Source of the DNA: Chloroflexota bacterium
GTDB taxonomy: Bacteria > Chloroflexota > Dehalococcoidia > Lucifugimonadales > Lucifugimonadaceae
Assembly: GCA_013204545.1 (NCBI GenBank)
Contig: JABMNN010000097.1
Coordinates: 1 to 64,000 of the forward strand
DNA: 64,000 nucleotides
Direction: 5' to 3'
The notes beneath the pieces are model-generated. The model was not told the origin of the DNA and did no database searches. It saw nothing but the letters and a program-made list of their open reading frames with translations. Positions 1 to 10,650 of this stretch are shown piece by piece. Within the stretch, counting starts at the first letter, position 1. Each line of letters starts with the position of its first letter. A program made the translations under genes and the position numbers.

Positions 1-1
1 C

Positions 2-418
2 ATTTTGCGAGATCGGCTGGTCGACTACATCATGCCGGACGTTGCCTGGTGTGGCGGCATTAGTGAGTTTCGGAGAATCGCTGCCATGGCCGAAATTCAG
101 TACATACCCGTTAGCCCACACGATGCTCTGGGACCGATCGCAATAGCAGCGTCGTTCCAGTCATCCATGGCCATTCCGAACCTGTACCGCGAAGAGTGCT
201 TACACACATGGTTTCCGGCATTTGAAAAGATAATCACCCCATCGTTCGATGTCCGAGATGGCTCGATCTATCCGAATGGCCGACCCGGACTGGGTATTGA
301 GTTAATCCCCGGGGCGATTGACGAGTTCAGGGTCGATGTCGACTCACCCGAGGTGCAACCCGGATGGCTAAACAACGCAAATAATGCAACTGGAGGGTGG
401 GTTAATACAGACGAGTAG
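2..418 (+). CDS. Mandelate racemase/muconate lactonizing enzyme family protein (enolase superfamily), C-terminal part, 5' truncated by window edge
   Basis: Motifs DYIMPDVAWCGGISEFRRIAAMAE and SPHDALGPIA (MR-type C-terminal barrel), C-terminal RPGLGIEL. Confidence 0.85.
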   Translation: MLRDRLVDYIMPDVAWCGGISEFRRIAAMAEIQYIPVSPHDALGPIAIAASFQSSMAIPNLYREECLHTWFPAFEKIITPSFDVRDGSIYPNGRPGLGIELIPGAIDEFRVDVDSPEVQPGWLNNANNATGGWVNTDE

Positions 419-676
419 ATACAACTACATGCTCTTTGGCGGTGATGTCAGTTTCTAATTCTCTTGCCTCGCCACGGTAGGTAGGTGGTGCTCAACGGCG
501 TAAGGTCGCAGCCAACGTGCATCGGTCGAGACCGTAAATATCGGTGTGATTCCTCTGAGAACACCCTCACAACGATTTCACGGCGAGATACGCTCGCTGG
601 ACATAAACTTTCGAACAGATTTACTCTTGCGCCCCGCTAATCGACGCGACGCGCTACCTAGAGATCGGAGAACGAA

Positions 677-2038
677 GTGGCTGACCAGAAAAAATTCCTG
701 TTATCTGAAAACGATATTCCTAAGCAGTGGTACAACATTCAAGCCGACCTGCCGAACCCGGTAGCTCCCGCGCTGCACCCTGGAACCGGACAGCCTGCAG
801 GGCCTGAAGATTTCGCACCGCTGTTCCCAATGGAACTCATCATGCAGGAGGTCAGTCAGGATCGATGGATCGACATTCCAGATCCTGTGCGAGAGATGTA
901 CAGAATGTGGCGACCTACGCCGCTTATTCGAGCAACCGGTCTCGAAAAAGCTTTGGGGACTCCAGCAAAAATCTTCTATAAGTACGAAGGCGTCAGCCCA
1001 GTTGGTAGCCACAAACCCAACACGGCGATTGCTCAGGCGTATTACAACAAGATCGAAGGCACGAAGCGAATCGTCACTGAAACGGGTGCTGGTCAATGGG
1101 GGAGCGCTCTGGCATTTGCATGTCAGCAATTTGGTCTCGAATCCAAGATTTATATGGTGAAAGCGAGCTTCAATCAGAAGCCGTATCGCAAATCGATGAT
1201 GCAGACGTGGGGTGGAACCGTAACTGCCAGCCCTAGTGAAGAGACTCAGGCAGGTCGAACGATTCTGGCCGGAAATCCTGACTCACCCGGATCACTTGGT
1301 ATTGCTATCTCAGAGGCTGTTGAAGTCGCTGCAGGCGACGATTCAACCAAGTACTCGCTTGGTTCCGTACTGAATCACGTTCTAATGCACCAGACAGTTA
1401 TCGGGCAAGAAGCCGTCATGCAGATGGAAATGGCAGGTGCCTACCCTGACATTGTTATCGGCTGTGCGGGTGGTGGATCAAACCTCGCAGGAATCTCGTT
1501 CCCGTTCATCGCCGATAAGCTAGCTGGAAAGTCGAATACTCGATTTATCGCAGTCGAACCGGAAGCCTCGCCTTCCCTTACAAAGGGCCAGTTCGCCTAC
1601 GATTTCGGCGATGCCATTGGTATGACCCCTCTACTCAAGATGCACACTCTGGGCCATACGTTTGTGCCGAACCCGATTCACGCAGGTGGTTTGCGATATC
1701 ACGGTATGGCTCCGCTTGTGAGCGCGCTGTTTGACGCAGGTGTCTATGAAGCTCGTGCCTACCACCAGAATGCCTGTTTCGAAGCGGCCGTCTTGTTCGC
1801 AAGCACTGAGGGAATCATCCCTGCTCCAGAACCAACACATGCTATAAAAGCCGCGATAGACGAAGCTCTGGTGGCGAAAGAAACTGGCGAAGAGAAGAAC
1901 ATCCTGTTCCATTTGTGCGGGCATGGCCATTTGGATCTTTCGGCGTACGACAGTTACTTCGCAGGCACCATGGTCGATTACGCGCTGCCTGAGGAAGCAA
2001 TTGCCGAGGCAATGAAGTCAGTTCCACAGATGGGTTAG
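677..2038 (+). CDS. trpB: Tryptophan synthase beta chain-like, TrpB2 type (PLP dependent)
   Basis: [24 protein letters not shown] (PLP lysine), [21 protein letters not shown]; long N-terminal extension typical of TrpB2; GTG start. Confidence 0.9.
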   Translation: MADQKKFLLSENDIPKQWYNIQADLPNPVAPALHPGTGQPAGPEDFAPLFPMELIMQEVSQDRWIDIPDPVREMYRMWRPTPLIRATGLEKALGTPAKIFYKYEGVSPVGSHKPNTAIAQAYYNKIEGTKRIVTETGAGQWGSALAFACQQFGLESKIYMVKASFNQKPYRKSMMQTWGGTVTASPSEETQAGRTILAGNPDSPGSLGIAISEAVEVAAGDDSTKYSLGSVLNHVLMHQTVIGQEAVMQMEMAGAYPDIVIGCAGGGSNLAGISFPFIADKLAGKSNTRFIAVEPEASPSLTKGQFAYDFGDAIGMTPLLKMHTLGHTFVPNPIHAGGLRYHGMAPLVSALFDAGVYEARAYHQNACFEAAVLFASTEGIIPAPEPTHAIKAAIDEALVAKETGEEKNILFHLCGHGHLDLSAYDSYFAGTMVDYALPEEAIAEAMKSVPQMG

Positions 2039-2071
2039 AAATCCAAGTTCAGGTTTTTGCAACTGAATATG

Positions 2072-2103
2072 AAAAGGGGTCGATAATTATCGACCCCTTT
2101 TTT
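2072..2103. terminator. Bidirectional rho-independent terminator between convergent genes
   Basis: Near-perfect palindrome aaaaggggtcgataattatcgacccctttttt flanked by A and T tracts. Confidence 0.85.
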
Positions 2104-2130
2104 ACTTGCTGGAATGTTCAAACTCGAAAC

Positions 2131-2553
2131 TTACGCGTTGAACGCGCCGATTATTAATCCGCTGAGAGTTATTCCAATAGCGGTGTTCAGTTCATTGATA
2201 ACCGCCAGGCGAATCGGTTGTTGACCGAATAGATAGTGCGGAACGGCATTCCCGGCAGCGATGCCGAACCCGATTACTGCACCGACTACGAGGCCTTCTT
2301 CGAGGCCGCCGCCAATGTTGCCGATTATCAACGCCAGAGAGATCGTGGCAATAATCAACAAAACGACCATGCCGCCAAAGGTTTTCACCATGTTGGCCGA
2401 CTTGATCGTCTCATCGGTCATTCCCATGTCCTCTTTCCACATTGGAAGGAGTCCTTTCGGGCTGTACGAGACGAATCCGAGCGCCATGTTTGCTGCAAAG
2501 GCGACAATAACCGCGATCCAATTAAGATCAGCCCAGCCCCATTCGAATCCCAT
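2131..2553 (-). CDS. DUF1761-like small membrane protein
   Basis: Four hydrophobic segments; NWIAVIVAFAANMALGFVSYSPKGLLPMW resembles DUF1761 N-terminus. Confidence 0.65.
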   Translation of the reverse strand: MGFEWGWADLNWIAVIVAFAANMALGFVSYSPKGLLPMWKEDMGMTDETIKSANMVKTFGGMVVLLIIATISLALIIGNIGGGLEEGLVVGAVIGFGIAAGNAVPHYLFGQQPIRLAVINELNTAIGITLSGLIIGAFNA

Positions 2554-2894
2554 AATGTTTATCCTCCAGAATTTTTGAAACGTGCGAGATCACGCACGAT
2601 CAATGATGTAATTCGATCTTCTTTGATGTTCAGTCTGCGTTGCAGCAAGAAAGCGAAACAATTTTTACGCATTTCTACGATCTAGATACATGTCATGCTT
2701 GACTTGATTCGGAATCACGAGCAACTAGCTACACTGATCAACAAAACAAGATTCTGCCTAACTCGACAATTCGTTCCGGTGAGTCAGCGATGCTGAATTA
2801 AGTTCTGCATGACAATTGGAGGTTCTAACTGGCACCGTCGCTGGTAAAGTGTCGTGCTATGGAACCTTCGTTACCAATCCCGAGAACATAAGCC

Positions 2895-3824
2895 TTGTCG
2901 TACACCCACATCTTCGCCGGAAACACCTTCGATAGAGGCGACCACGAACGTCGTGACGAGGAGATGCTCAAGAAGATGATCCGGCAAGAGAACACGAAGT
3001 TGCTACCGTTCCACAAACTGATGCCGCTCGTACGCCGTGAACAGCAGGCAGAGTTGGCGTGGATCGGACACGAATTCCTCGATGATCTGCCGGAAGAAGC
3101 AGGCGGCCCAAAATTCCTTGGGTTCGATGCCGAGCGAAACCCTTACTTTGCCGTAGATATCTCGAAGGTTGAAGACCCTTCGTCAATCGCTGCGATTTCA
3201 CCCGGTGCATCGTTCGAGGACGGCCGTGCCGCAGCAACGGATATTTCGCAAGAACAGTCCGGAATTCTGGCCCAGGCACGATCAAATCTTAATTGGCACG
3301 CCCAACACCGCTTTTGTTCGGTATGTGGCAACGAATCGCAGAGTTTCAGGGGTGGACTTATGCGGCAATGCCCTAACTGCAAGTCACAGCACTTCCCTCG
3401 AACCGACCCTGTCGCAATCATGCTCGTCTACAAGGGCGACAAGTGTGTGATGGGACAAACGCTCGCTCGCCAGAACTCAACGTTCTACTCATGTCTCGCT
3501 GGGTTTATGGACCAAGGCGAAGCGATCGAAGAGGGTGTTCGGCGCGAGGTGATGGAAGAAGCCGGACTCAAGGTCGGCAAGGTCACCTACCACTCGTCGC
3601 AACCCTGGCCATTCCCGTCGTCACTGATGATCGGATGCCATGCAGAAGCAATATCCGACGAGATCGTTGTTGATCCGGGTGAAATGGCCGATGTTCGCTG
3701 GTTCACAAAGGACGAGGTGAAGCTCACGCTCGAAGACAAGCTCGAAGGAGTGAACATTCCCGGACCAATCGCCATCGCCCACCACCTGATCAAAGCATGG
3801 GCGTACGACACCGCTAATATTTAG
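2895..3824 (+). CDS. nudC: NAD(+) diphosphatase (NADH pyrophosphatase), Nudix family
   Basis: Zinc ribbon CSVCG...CPNC, Nudix box GEAIEEGVRREVMEEAGL, NudC signature SQPWPFPSS. Confidence 0.9.
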   Translation: MSYTHIFAGNTFDRGDHERRDEEMLKKMIRQENTKLLPFHKLMPLVRREQQAELAWIGHEFLDDLPEEAGGPKFLGFDAERNPYFAVDISKVEDPSSIAAISPGASFEDGRAAATDISQEQSGILAQARSNLNWHAQHRFCSVCGNESQSFRGGLMRQCPNCKSQHFPRTDPVAIMLVYKGDKCVMGQTLARQNSTFYSCLAGFMDQGEAIEEGVRREVMEEAGLKVGKVTYHSSQPWPFPSSLMIGCHAEAISDEIVVDPGEMADVRWFTKDEVKLTLEDKLEGVNIPGPIAIAHHLIKAWAYDTANI

Positions 3825-3840
3825 GTGGAGTGAGAACTGG

Positions 3841-4634
3841 TTGTCACCGAAGTACATACAGACCAAAAGTGAGCTTGTCGATCAGCTGGCCGACCAGATC
3901 GCTGGATTGAACGTGTCCATTGAGGCCTTTGACCGTGGCACTCGCAGCGAGGCGAAGAGGCTGGCGAGTCTGTGCGTGTCCTAGTTCACGACACCGGATC
4001 TTCTCAGTCTCTGTTCGGGTTGCTAGGGATGAAGCAAAATGATTTTTTCAGTGCTTCAATTCCCTGGAATCACAACAACCCGATCAGCCATAACGGACTA
4101 ATCGGAATTTCGATGGTTCTAGGGCAGTCCGCCGAATTTTTCGCTCCTCTCGATGAGGAAATCCCTAGTATCGAACATCGTTGGATTAAATTTGACGAGT
4201 CGTGGAACGAAGTAATTTTCGTTGATCGGGAACGCCGAACAGTTACACGTAGTGAACTTGTACGGTTCATTGCCAACAAAGATGGCGGGGCCCATGTCGA
4301 TCCGCTTCTCCAAGAAATTTACGCTGATCTATCAAGGGGCAATTCCCTCGGATGGACATAGAAAATTGAATCTACAACTAAGACAATTGAGCGACCTCAT
4401 TTACATGCGATGAGACAGATCGCTCATGAGATCCTGCGGACTATCGATCCAGGAATGCCACCGACAATCCCGGCTAAGCCTGAAGGTGGGTTTAAGGCGA
4501 TTGGCATGCAATTGACTGTTAGTGATGGCAAGCCTGGCAATGGCCATCCCAGTGTTACAAAGGTCGGCAGGAACCAACCTTGCCCCTGTGGAAGCGGTAA
4601 AAAATACAAAATATGTGCGCTTGCGCTCACATAG
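3841..4634 (+). pseudogene. Disrupted SEC-C-motif hypothetical protein (one frameshift near 3970, in-frame TAG at 4359-4361)
   Basis: Three collinear pieces: 3841-3984 (..FDRGTRSEAKRLAS), 3972-4361 (VRVLVHDTGSSQSLFGLLG..GNSLGWT), then same-frame continuation to 4634 ending [17 protein letters not shown] (SEC-C). Confidence 0.7.
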
Positions 4635-4689
4635 TTCTAAATCTGGATCGGGCTGAACTGGTCATACTCACCACTCGTAAACCACCACC

Positions 4690-5121
4690 TCACTCGATGA
4701 ATTCGAGCCAGTTGCCTTCGGGATCACGCGCGTAGACTATTCCGTGTCTTGACCCATCTTCATTCTGGCGAATGATCGGGTTTGTCACGAATTCGATTCC
4801 CTTTGCTGAAAGATCGTGGTGCGTCTTCTCGATGTTCTCGACGTTGAAGCAGATGTGGTTTGTGCCTACTCGGGTCATGTTGTTGTCGCGCTCTACAGAC
4901 TCGGGCTCGTGGTACTTCACAAGTTCGATGCGGTAACCATCTTTAAATCCAACGAACACCAACGTTCGACGTGAACCGGCAATTCCGGTGTGATTACCTT
5001 CAGGTGGAGCATTCGATTCAACCCGATTAAATTCACTTAAGCCAAGATCGTCACAGTAAAACCTGACCATCTTTTCGAGATCGCTAACTACGATCCCGGT
5101 GTGATTGAATCCCGATACCAA
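4690..5121 (-). CDS. VOC (glyoxalase/bleomycin resistance/dioxygenase) family protein
   Basis: FNHTGIVVSDLEKMVRFYCDDLGL ... NHICFNVENIEKTHHDLSAKGIEF ... YARDPEGNWLEFIE. Confidence 0.9.
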   Translation of the reverse strand: MVSGFNHTGIVVSDLEKMVRFYCDDLGLSEFNRVESNAPPEGNHTGIAGSRRTLVFVGFKDGYRIELVKYHEPESVERDNNMTRVGTNHICFNVENIEKTHHDLSAKGIEFVTNPIIRQNEDGSRHGIVYARDPEGNWLEFIE

Positions 5122-5130
5122 CCGATCCTC

Positions 5131-6138
5131 CTACCCAGGCAGAACATCCTTGAACAGCCTGAGCATGTTGCCTCCAGCTATCATTTCGATCTCCGCAGCA
5201 GTGAAACCTGCCCCGACCAGCGGATCCCACAGGTTCGGTAGTTCGCTCGAATCTTCGAGTCCCTTCGTCCACGTCAGGTCTTCCTGATTGGTGTTTCGCA
5301 AATACGGAACGTCACGCGTCGGATCACCAAGCACCCAATCTGGACCTAGCCCGACAACATCGATTCCGCCAACATCGGCAACGTACCTGATTTGCCTTAC
5401 AACATCAGATATTTCAGCTTGGGGGCCGTTTGCTCCCAAGACCAACCGCGAACAGAAGTGCATCCCAATCACACCACCATTTTCTGCCATCGCACGAATC
5501 TGGTCGTCCCACAAATTTTGTGATTTATCAGCAATCGCACGACCGCCAGAATGTGAGTTCAATATCGGCTTTGAAGTCGCTTCAAGGGCATCCAGAATAG
5601 TCTGTGGAGCCGAGTGTGAAACATCGACAATCATCCCGCGTTCATTCATATTTTCGATCGTCGTACGCCCAAAATTCGTAAGACCCGGCTGCGTAGGATC
5701 GTGTTCCTGATCCTGAGATGCGCTCAACTTGTTCGGCATCGCCCAGTTGAATTGAACGTGTCGCAATCCAAGCTGAAACCAAGCATCAAGTAGATCTGGA
5801 TCAGAACCAAGTATCTTTCCGCCTTCGTTGCCCGCGATAACTGCCAGCTGCCCCATGTGACGAGCGGTTTCGAGGTCACGAAATTCCCTGACAATACGAA
5901 CGTTATTTTCAGGCTCGCTCGCAACCGCGTGCAAATTAGTTAACGCACCAAGACCACGATCGCGGAAACCGTCGTAGCTATCGTAGGCGTGGTCGTACTC
6001 TTCTTTCGTCGGAGCATCGATCCATGAATCGACCGTTAGGTGGACGATCTTGCCACTCACGCCACCAGCGAGATCACGTTGAAAATCTTCTGCTCGCTGC
6101 ATGTGATCGTGGGCGAGATAAACCGGGAAGTCTGGCAC
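5131..6138 (-). CDS. Membrane dipeptidase, peptidase family M19
   Basis: LRHVQFNW, MIVDVSHSAPQTILDALEATSKPILNSHSGGRAI, GGVIGMHF, VVGLGPDW. Confidence 0.88.
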   Translation of the reverse strand: MPDFPVYLAHDHMQRAEDFQRDLAGGVSGKIVHLTVDSWIDAPTKEEYDHAYDSYDGFRDRGLGALTNLHAVASEPENNVRIVREFRDLETARHMGQLAVIAGNEGGKILGSDPDLLDAWFQLGLRHVQFNWAMPNKLSASQDQEHDPTQPGLTNFGRTTIENMNERGMIVDVSHSAPQTILDALEATSKPILNSHSGGRAIADKSQNLWDDQIRAMAENGGVIGMHFCSRLVLGANGPQAEISDVVRQIRYVADVGGIDVVGLGPDWVLGDPTRDVPYLRNTNQEDLTWTKGLEDSSELPNLWDPLVGAGFTAAEIEMIAGGNMLRLFKDVLPG

Positions 6139-6141
6139 TAG

Positions 6142-7152
6142 TTATTCCTCAAGATCCAATAGGCTTACAAGACCGTTATGCCAGTCGTAGCCGTGGGGTC
6201 GACGTTCGGCGTTAATTGCCGGGCTAGACCAGTAATACAGCACAAGCGAACGAGCTGGGGAGTGGAATTCCTCCAACGTGTTACCAAAATAATCGGTGAG
6301 GCGCCCAAGATACTGACCCGACTCGACCATTTCGCCTTCTTTTATGGCGGGATGCCAAACTCCAGATTGTTCGGAATTTATCTGCGAACGATTGCCCTTC
6401 AGTAGTTTTTGGCGAGGTCGTGCAGGGCTGCCATCGAGCATTTTCATTGTTTGGAGGGCGGCGATATAGCCATCGAAGTGAGTTGCAGTGTCTGCTTCGG
6501 TCGGCACACCGTTCTTACCACACTCCACCCATATGTTAGCGATTCCAGCGTTGAGCAAAGCTACACAGAAAGGCGGAATGGAAGACAGTTCATGTCGAGG
6601 TTCGACGTATTCGACTTCGAACCCACGTGCCAGCTCAAGAGATCGACTACTCAATTCATTAGCACCTCGCATTGGTACCGGAACCCACGACATGAGCGAC
6701 TGCGCCATTTCGCCAGCATGAGAGTCTATTAAGTATTCAGAATCCTTCACTACATCGAACAGCGTGTCGATCAGCATATCGCTGTAGGTACCGCCGGGAT
6801 TTCCGGGTCTGATGAAGTGGACTTCCTTCTGATCGACCGGACTTAGCTGCATGTTGCGATCCATGAACGCTCGAGTCGAGATCACCGGAATCACCAGTAA
6901 TGTCCCTGATAATTCGTCAGCCTTCACATCTGAAATGAGTTTTTGGGCAGCAAGAATTCCCGAGTACTCACCAGCGTGCATGCCCGACATCACAGTCATT
7001 TGTGGTCCGGGTTTGGTGCCTTTAATGCGCGCCACTGGTATCTCGATAGTCTCACCCGAAGAGTGAGTACGTGTGACGGTCAGCTCTTCGAGGCCAGGGT
7101 CAGGTGACCAAGACCATGCGAGCTGCTCCAAATCGACTGTTCTCGGTTGCAT
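6142..7152 (-). CDS. Succinylglutamate desuccinylase/aspartoacylase family protein
   Basis: MTVMSGMHAGEYSGILAAQKL, IDSHAGE, NIWVECGKNG; 3 nt upstream of the M19 gene. Confidence 0.8.
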   Translation of the reverse strand: MQPRTVDLEQLAWSWSPDPGLEELTVTRTHSSGETIEIPVARIKGTKPGPQMTVMSGMHAGEYSGILAAQKLISDVKADELSGTLLVIPVISTRAFMDRNMQLSPVDQKEVHFIRPGNPGGTYSDMLIDTLFDVVKDSEYLIDSHAGEMAQSLMSWVPVPMRGANELSSRSLELARGFEVEYVEPRHELSSIPPFCVALLNAGIANIWVECGKNGVPTEADTATHFDGYIAALQTMKMLDGSPARPRQKLLKGNRSQINSEQSGVWHPAIKEGEMVESGQYLGRLTDYFGNTLEEFHSPARSLVLYYWSSPAINAERRPHGYDWHNGLVSLLDLEE

Positions 7153-7253
7153 TCGTGTCGGTTCTCCGTAGCGTTGCTAAACTTGCGCCGCCCAAGCATA
7201 AATCGTATGACGCGCTCGTGCATCCGTGCGATCCGCAATCACAAGGAACTCTC

Positions 7254-8423
7254 GTGAAAATCAAGTCCATCAAAGCAGTTCACGTAAAACTGCCTCAGCC
7301 ATCGCAAATCACGCCGTCACGTCGAGACTCTTGGAACAAGTCTGCGAAACGGGCAATGCCAGCGAACATGTACCCGGAATTTTCAGGCATGCCGGGCGAA
7401 ATGCCGGGTGGAGGACTTGATTCTGTTTGGGTGCAAGTAGTTGCCGAAGATGGAACTTGGGGACTCGGACAAGCCGCATTCGGCGAACCAGTGGCAGCGT
7501 TCGTAAATAATGTAATTGCTCCTATTTTGGAGGGGCGAAATTGCCTTGCTATCGAGCACCTGAACGACTTAATTCTTCGTGTTTCAAAGCGATTCGGAAC
7601 GTCGGGAACTGCCTCAACAGCCATGAGCGGAGTTGATCTCGGGCTTTGGGATCTCAAAGGTAAAATCTACGGGCTTCCCGTGTACTCGCTGCTCGGTGGA
7701 CCTGTTCGAGATTCGATCACCTGTTACGCGACTTCGGATGATCTCGATTGGTCACAAGAACTCGGATTCACCAAATTCAAGATCACCAATCCATCTCACT
7801 ACTCTGAAGGTGATGCGGGAATAAGGGCGGTTGTCGAGGATGTGGCACAGGCTCGCGAAAAAGTTGGTGCTGAACACGATCTCATGATTAATCCGGTGAT
7901 GTCGTACAACGTCGAATTCGCGCTCAGACTTCTTGAGCAGCTCAAGCCATACAACCTGCGCTGGTTCGAAGAGCCGCTCGTACCGACCGACACCGACGGG
8001 CTTGCCCATTTGCGAAGATCGGCTCCGTGGGTTGCCATCGCAACGGGTGAAGACCATCACGGTCGGCATGCGTTCCTCGATCTCGTCGAGAAGCGTGCTG
8101 TAGATATCTTGCAACCCGATCTCACATGGGGCGGCGGCATGACCGAGGTTATGAAAATTCACACCATCGGTGAAGCCGCCGGAATCGCAACGATTCCACA
8201 CGGTGGAGCGAACAATCCATTCGGACAGCACTTCGCCATGGCAGCCACTGAATCGCCAATGGCCGAATACTGGATGGGCACCGATCCGGGCGTTCCACTC
8301 GAAGAAACAATACGAATTCCCGGCACAGCCATTCCCGTGAACGGCAAAATTGTGCCTTCAAGCCAACCTGGATTCGGTATGGAGTTCGAGCCGAGCGATA
8401 TTTCAGATTGGGGGTCGAACTAG
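7254..8423 (+). CDS. Enolase superfamily protein, L-rhamnonate dehydratase-like
   Basis: GVDLGLWDLKGK, WFEEPLVPTD, ATGEDHHGR, DILQPDLTWGGGMTE, IPHGGANNPFGQHFA; likely GTG start at 7254 (MKIKSIKAVHVKLP) rather than the ORF start at 7104. Confidence 0.85.
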   Translation: MKIKSIKAVHVKLPQPSQITPSRRDSWNKSAKRAMPANMYPEFSGMPGEMPGGGLDSVWVQVVAEDGTWGLGQAAFGEPVAAFVNNVIAPILEGRNCLAIEHLNDLILRVSKRFGTSGTASTAMSGVDLGLWDLKGKIYGLPVYSLLGGPVRDSITCYATSDDLDWSQELGFTKFKITNPSHYSEGDAGIRAVVEDVAQAREKVGAEHDLMINPVMSYNVEFALRLLEQLKPYNLRWFEEPLVPTDTDGLAHLRRSAPWVAIATGEDHHGRHAFLDLVEKRAVDILQPDLTWGGGMTEVMKIHTIGEAAGIATIPHGGANNPFGQHFAMAATESPMAEYWMGTDPGVPLEETIRIPGTAIPVNGKIVPSSQPGFGMEFEPSDISDWGSN

Positions 8424-8424
8424 C

Positions 8425-9612
8425 ATGAAGATCAAAAGCGTTCGATGCGTGCAGATCAACAAACCTGCACCTCCCATCCGACCCAACACCAAGCCAGGCT
8501 GGAACACCTACGCGATTCGATCGCAGCCGATAGCTCGCTACTCCGAGTACATAAGGGTCGATGGCAACAAGCCGGGGCAGTCTGGAACAGCATGGGTTCA
8601 GATCACTGCTGAAGACGGAACGTTCGGACTCGGCTCATTTGCCCACGGATCTATGGGTGCTTCTGTGGTTGATTATTTGATTGCGCCTCTAATCGAAGGA
8701 AAAGACGTACTTGCGACAGAACTAATTAACGATCAAATCTGGCGAATGAACGAAGGTTTCCAAGGGGGAATTGCAACAGCCGCACAAAGCGGAGTCGATC
8801 TTGCTTTGTGGGACCTCAAAGGCAAGCTATTGGGTCGACCCGTCTACGAACTAATCGGCGGGCCTTCACGCGAACACGTAGAGCTATACGCAACGGGTGA
8901 CGACATCGAATGGATGCGCGAATTAGGCTTCAGTCGGTTCAAAATCAGCAATCCGTTTTTCTACGAGGAGGGCTCTGAAGGACTTTCCAAGCTAGAAGAC
9001 CACATCGCAAGCAAGCGTGAAATCGCCGGTGACGATGCTGAACTCACGTTTAATCCGGTTATGTCGTTTAATGCCGATATCGCTCTCAGGGTCGCCGAGC
9101 GACTCAGGCCTTACAACCTCCGTTGGTTCGAAGAACCGCTGTCACCGTGGGATCTTGAGGGTCACAAAGAACTCAAGCGCGCAATGACATGGACGGCGCT
9201 TGCAACAGGCGAGCACCACTACGGTCGAAAGCAGTTCCAGCAGCTAGTCGCCGCACGTGCGGTCGATATTGTTCAGCCAGATATTGAGTGGGCGGGTGGG
9301 CTTTCTGAAGTCCTCAAAATCTACACGTACGCCGAAGCTGCCGGAATCGAAACGATCACTCACATGGGCGCCAACACGGCTTGGGGCCAGCACTTTGCCT
9401 ACGCCATGCCGGAAACCACGCTCGCCGAGTGGTTCATGGATACAGACGTTGGACAGCCTTTAGCCGACAAACTAATGCCGGGTGTACCGGCACCAGTGGA
9501 TGGCAAGGTAGTGCCTTCTAACGCGCCGGGTTTCGGACTAGAAATCCCCGAAGATTGGATCGTACCGTGGGACTACGCAGACCAGAAACGAGCGGTGTAC
9601 GACGCGCCTTAG
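8425..9612 (+). CDS. Enolase superfamily protein, tandem paralog of the preceding gene
   Basis: GVDLALWDLKGKLLGRPVYELIGG, WFEEPLSPWD, ATGEHHYGR, DIVQPDIEWAGGLSE; ATG one base after the upstream stop codon. Confidence 0.87.
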   Translation: MKIKSVRCVQINKPAPPIRPNTKPGWNTYAIRSQPIARYSEYIRVDGNKPGQSGTAWVQITAEDGTFGLGSFAHGSMGASVVDYLIAPLIEGKDVLATELINDQIWRMNEGFQGGIATAAQSGVDLALWDLKGKLLGRPVYELIGGPSREHVELYATGDDIEWMRELGFSRFKISNPFFYEEGSEGLSKLEDHIASKREIAGDDAELTFNPVMSFNADIALRVAERLRPYNLRWFEEPLSPWDLEGHKELKRAMTWTALATGEHHYGRKQFQQLVAARAVDIVQPDIEWAGGLSEVLKIYTYAEAAGIETITHMGANTAWGQHFAYAMPETTLAEWFMDTDVGQPLADKLMPGVPAPVDGKVVPSNAPGFGLEIPEDWIVPWDYADQKRAVYDAP

Positions 9613-9782
9613 TTGGTGCGGTGTTTATCTCGTCTCGTGAAAACTTGCCGATGAACAGTCATCGAAGAATAATGACTGACAATTTCGTTGATCGGTGCAA
9701 AATCCGTCTCTGCTACTTGAAATAACTCCGTTCTGAACTAAACTCCCGCCAGTCAACACCAGAGCCATGAGTTAGTAACGCC

Positions 9783-10607
9783 ATGAACATCATCGACGCA
9801 CATCCACATATTTACGCTGACGATCGCCAAAAATACCCGACCATCGACGATCCGTGGAATCCCGGTGAGCCGGCAACTGCTGAAGATCTGAAGTCGAAGA
9901 TGAACGAGGCGGGCGTTGCCAAAGCCGTTTTCATCCAGACCAGCACGTTCTACGGCCACGACAATCGCTACGTGATGGATTCGACACGCCAATACTCTGA
10001 ATGGGCGACTGGAGTCGTAACTCTGAGCCCCGACGATCCGCAGCATCTCGAAGTTCTCGAAGACGCAGTCCAAAACTACTCGGTTCGCGGCCTGCGAGGC
10101 ACTAACGACCGAAACGGCAAGATCAGTTCGGTAAATGTAAAACGGCTTTGGTCGAAAGCACGTGATCTCGGCATCGTCGTGAATTGCATGGTCATGGATG
10201 ATCTTGACCGAGTTCCAGAAATCGAAGGATTAGCACGTGAACTAGACGATCTGAACATCGTGATAGACCACTGCTTTATGCTCAACACAGTTCGCAAAAC
10301 CGAAGATTCGCTGCAGGCACTTGAACGTCTCACAAAACTCCCTAACGTGCACGCCAAACTCACCAGCGGTACGCACGGTTCGGCGCGTGTCTATCCGCAT
10401 GAAGATATGCATGCCCCGCTGAAACGAGTGATCGAGGCGTTCACACCGCAACGATGCGTGTGGGGATCGAACTTTCCGAATGCCCTGTGGTCGAAAGGCA
10501 CCAGTTACGCTCAAAATTTGGCGCTTTTCACTAGTGAAATCGGACTTTCGATTTCCGACCGAGAGGCGATCTTGGGCGGAACCGCCGAACGACTCTGGTT
10601 CTCGTAA
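9783..10607 (+). CDS. Amidohydrolase family (amidohydro_2-like TIM barrel) protein
   Basis: IIDAHPHIYADD start, RGLRGT, LNIVIDHCF, FTPQRCVWGSNFP. Confidence 0.83.
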   Translation: MNIIDAHPHIYADDRQKYPTIDDPWNPGEPATAEDLKSKMNEAGVAKAVFIQTSTFYGHDNRYVMDSTRQYSEWATGVVTLSPDDPQHLEVLEDAVQNYSVRGLRGTNDRNGKISSVNVKRLWSKARDLGIVVNCMVMDDLDRVPEIEGLARELDDLNIVIDHCFMLNTVRKTEDSLQALERLTKLPNVHAKLTSGTHGSARVYPHEDMHAPLKRVIEAFTPQRCVWGSNFPNALWSKGTSYAQNLALFTSEIGLSISDREAILGGTAERLWFS

Positions 10608-10650
10608 TCGCAATTCCGCATCACCGACCGCCATTAGCGCCAAGTAAACT

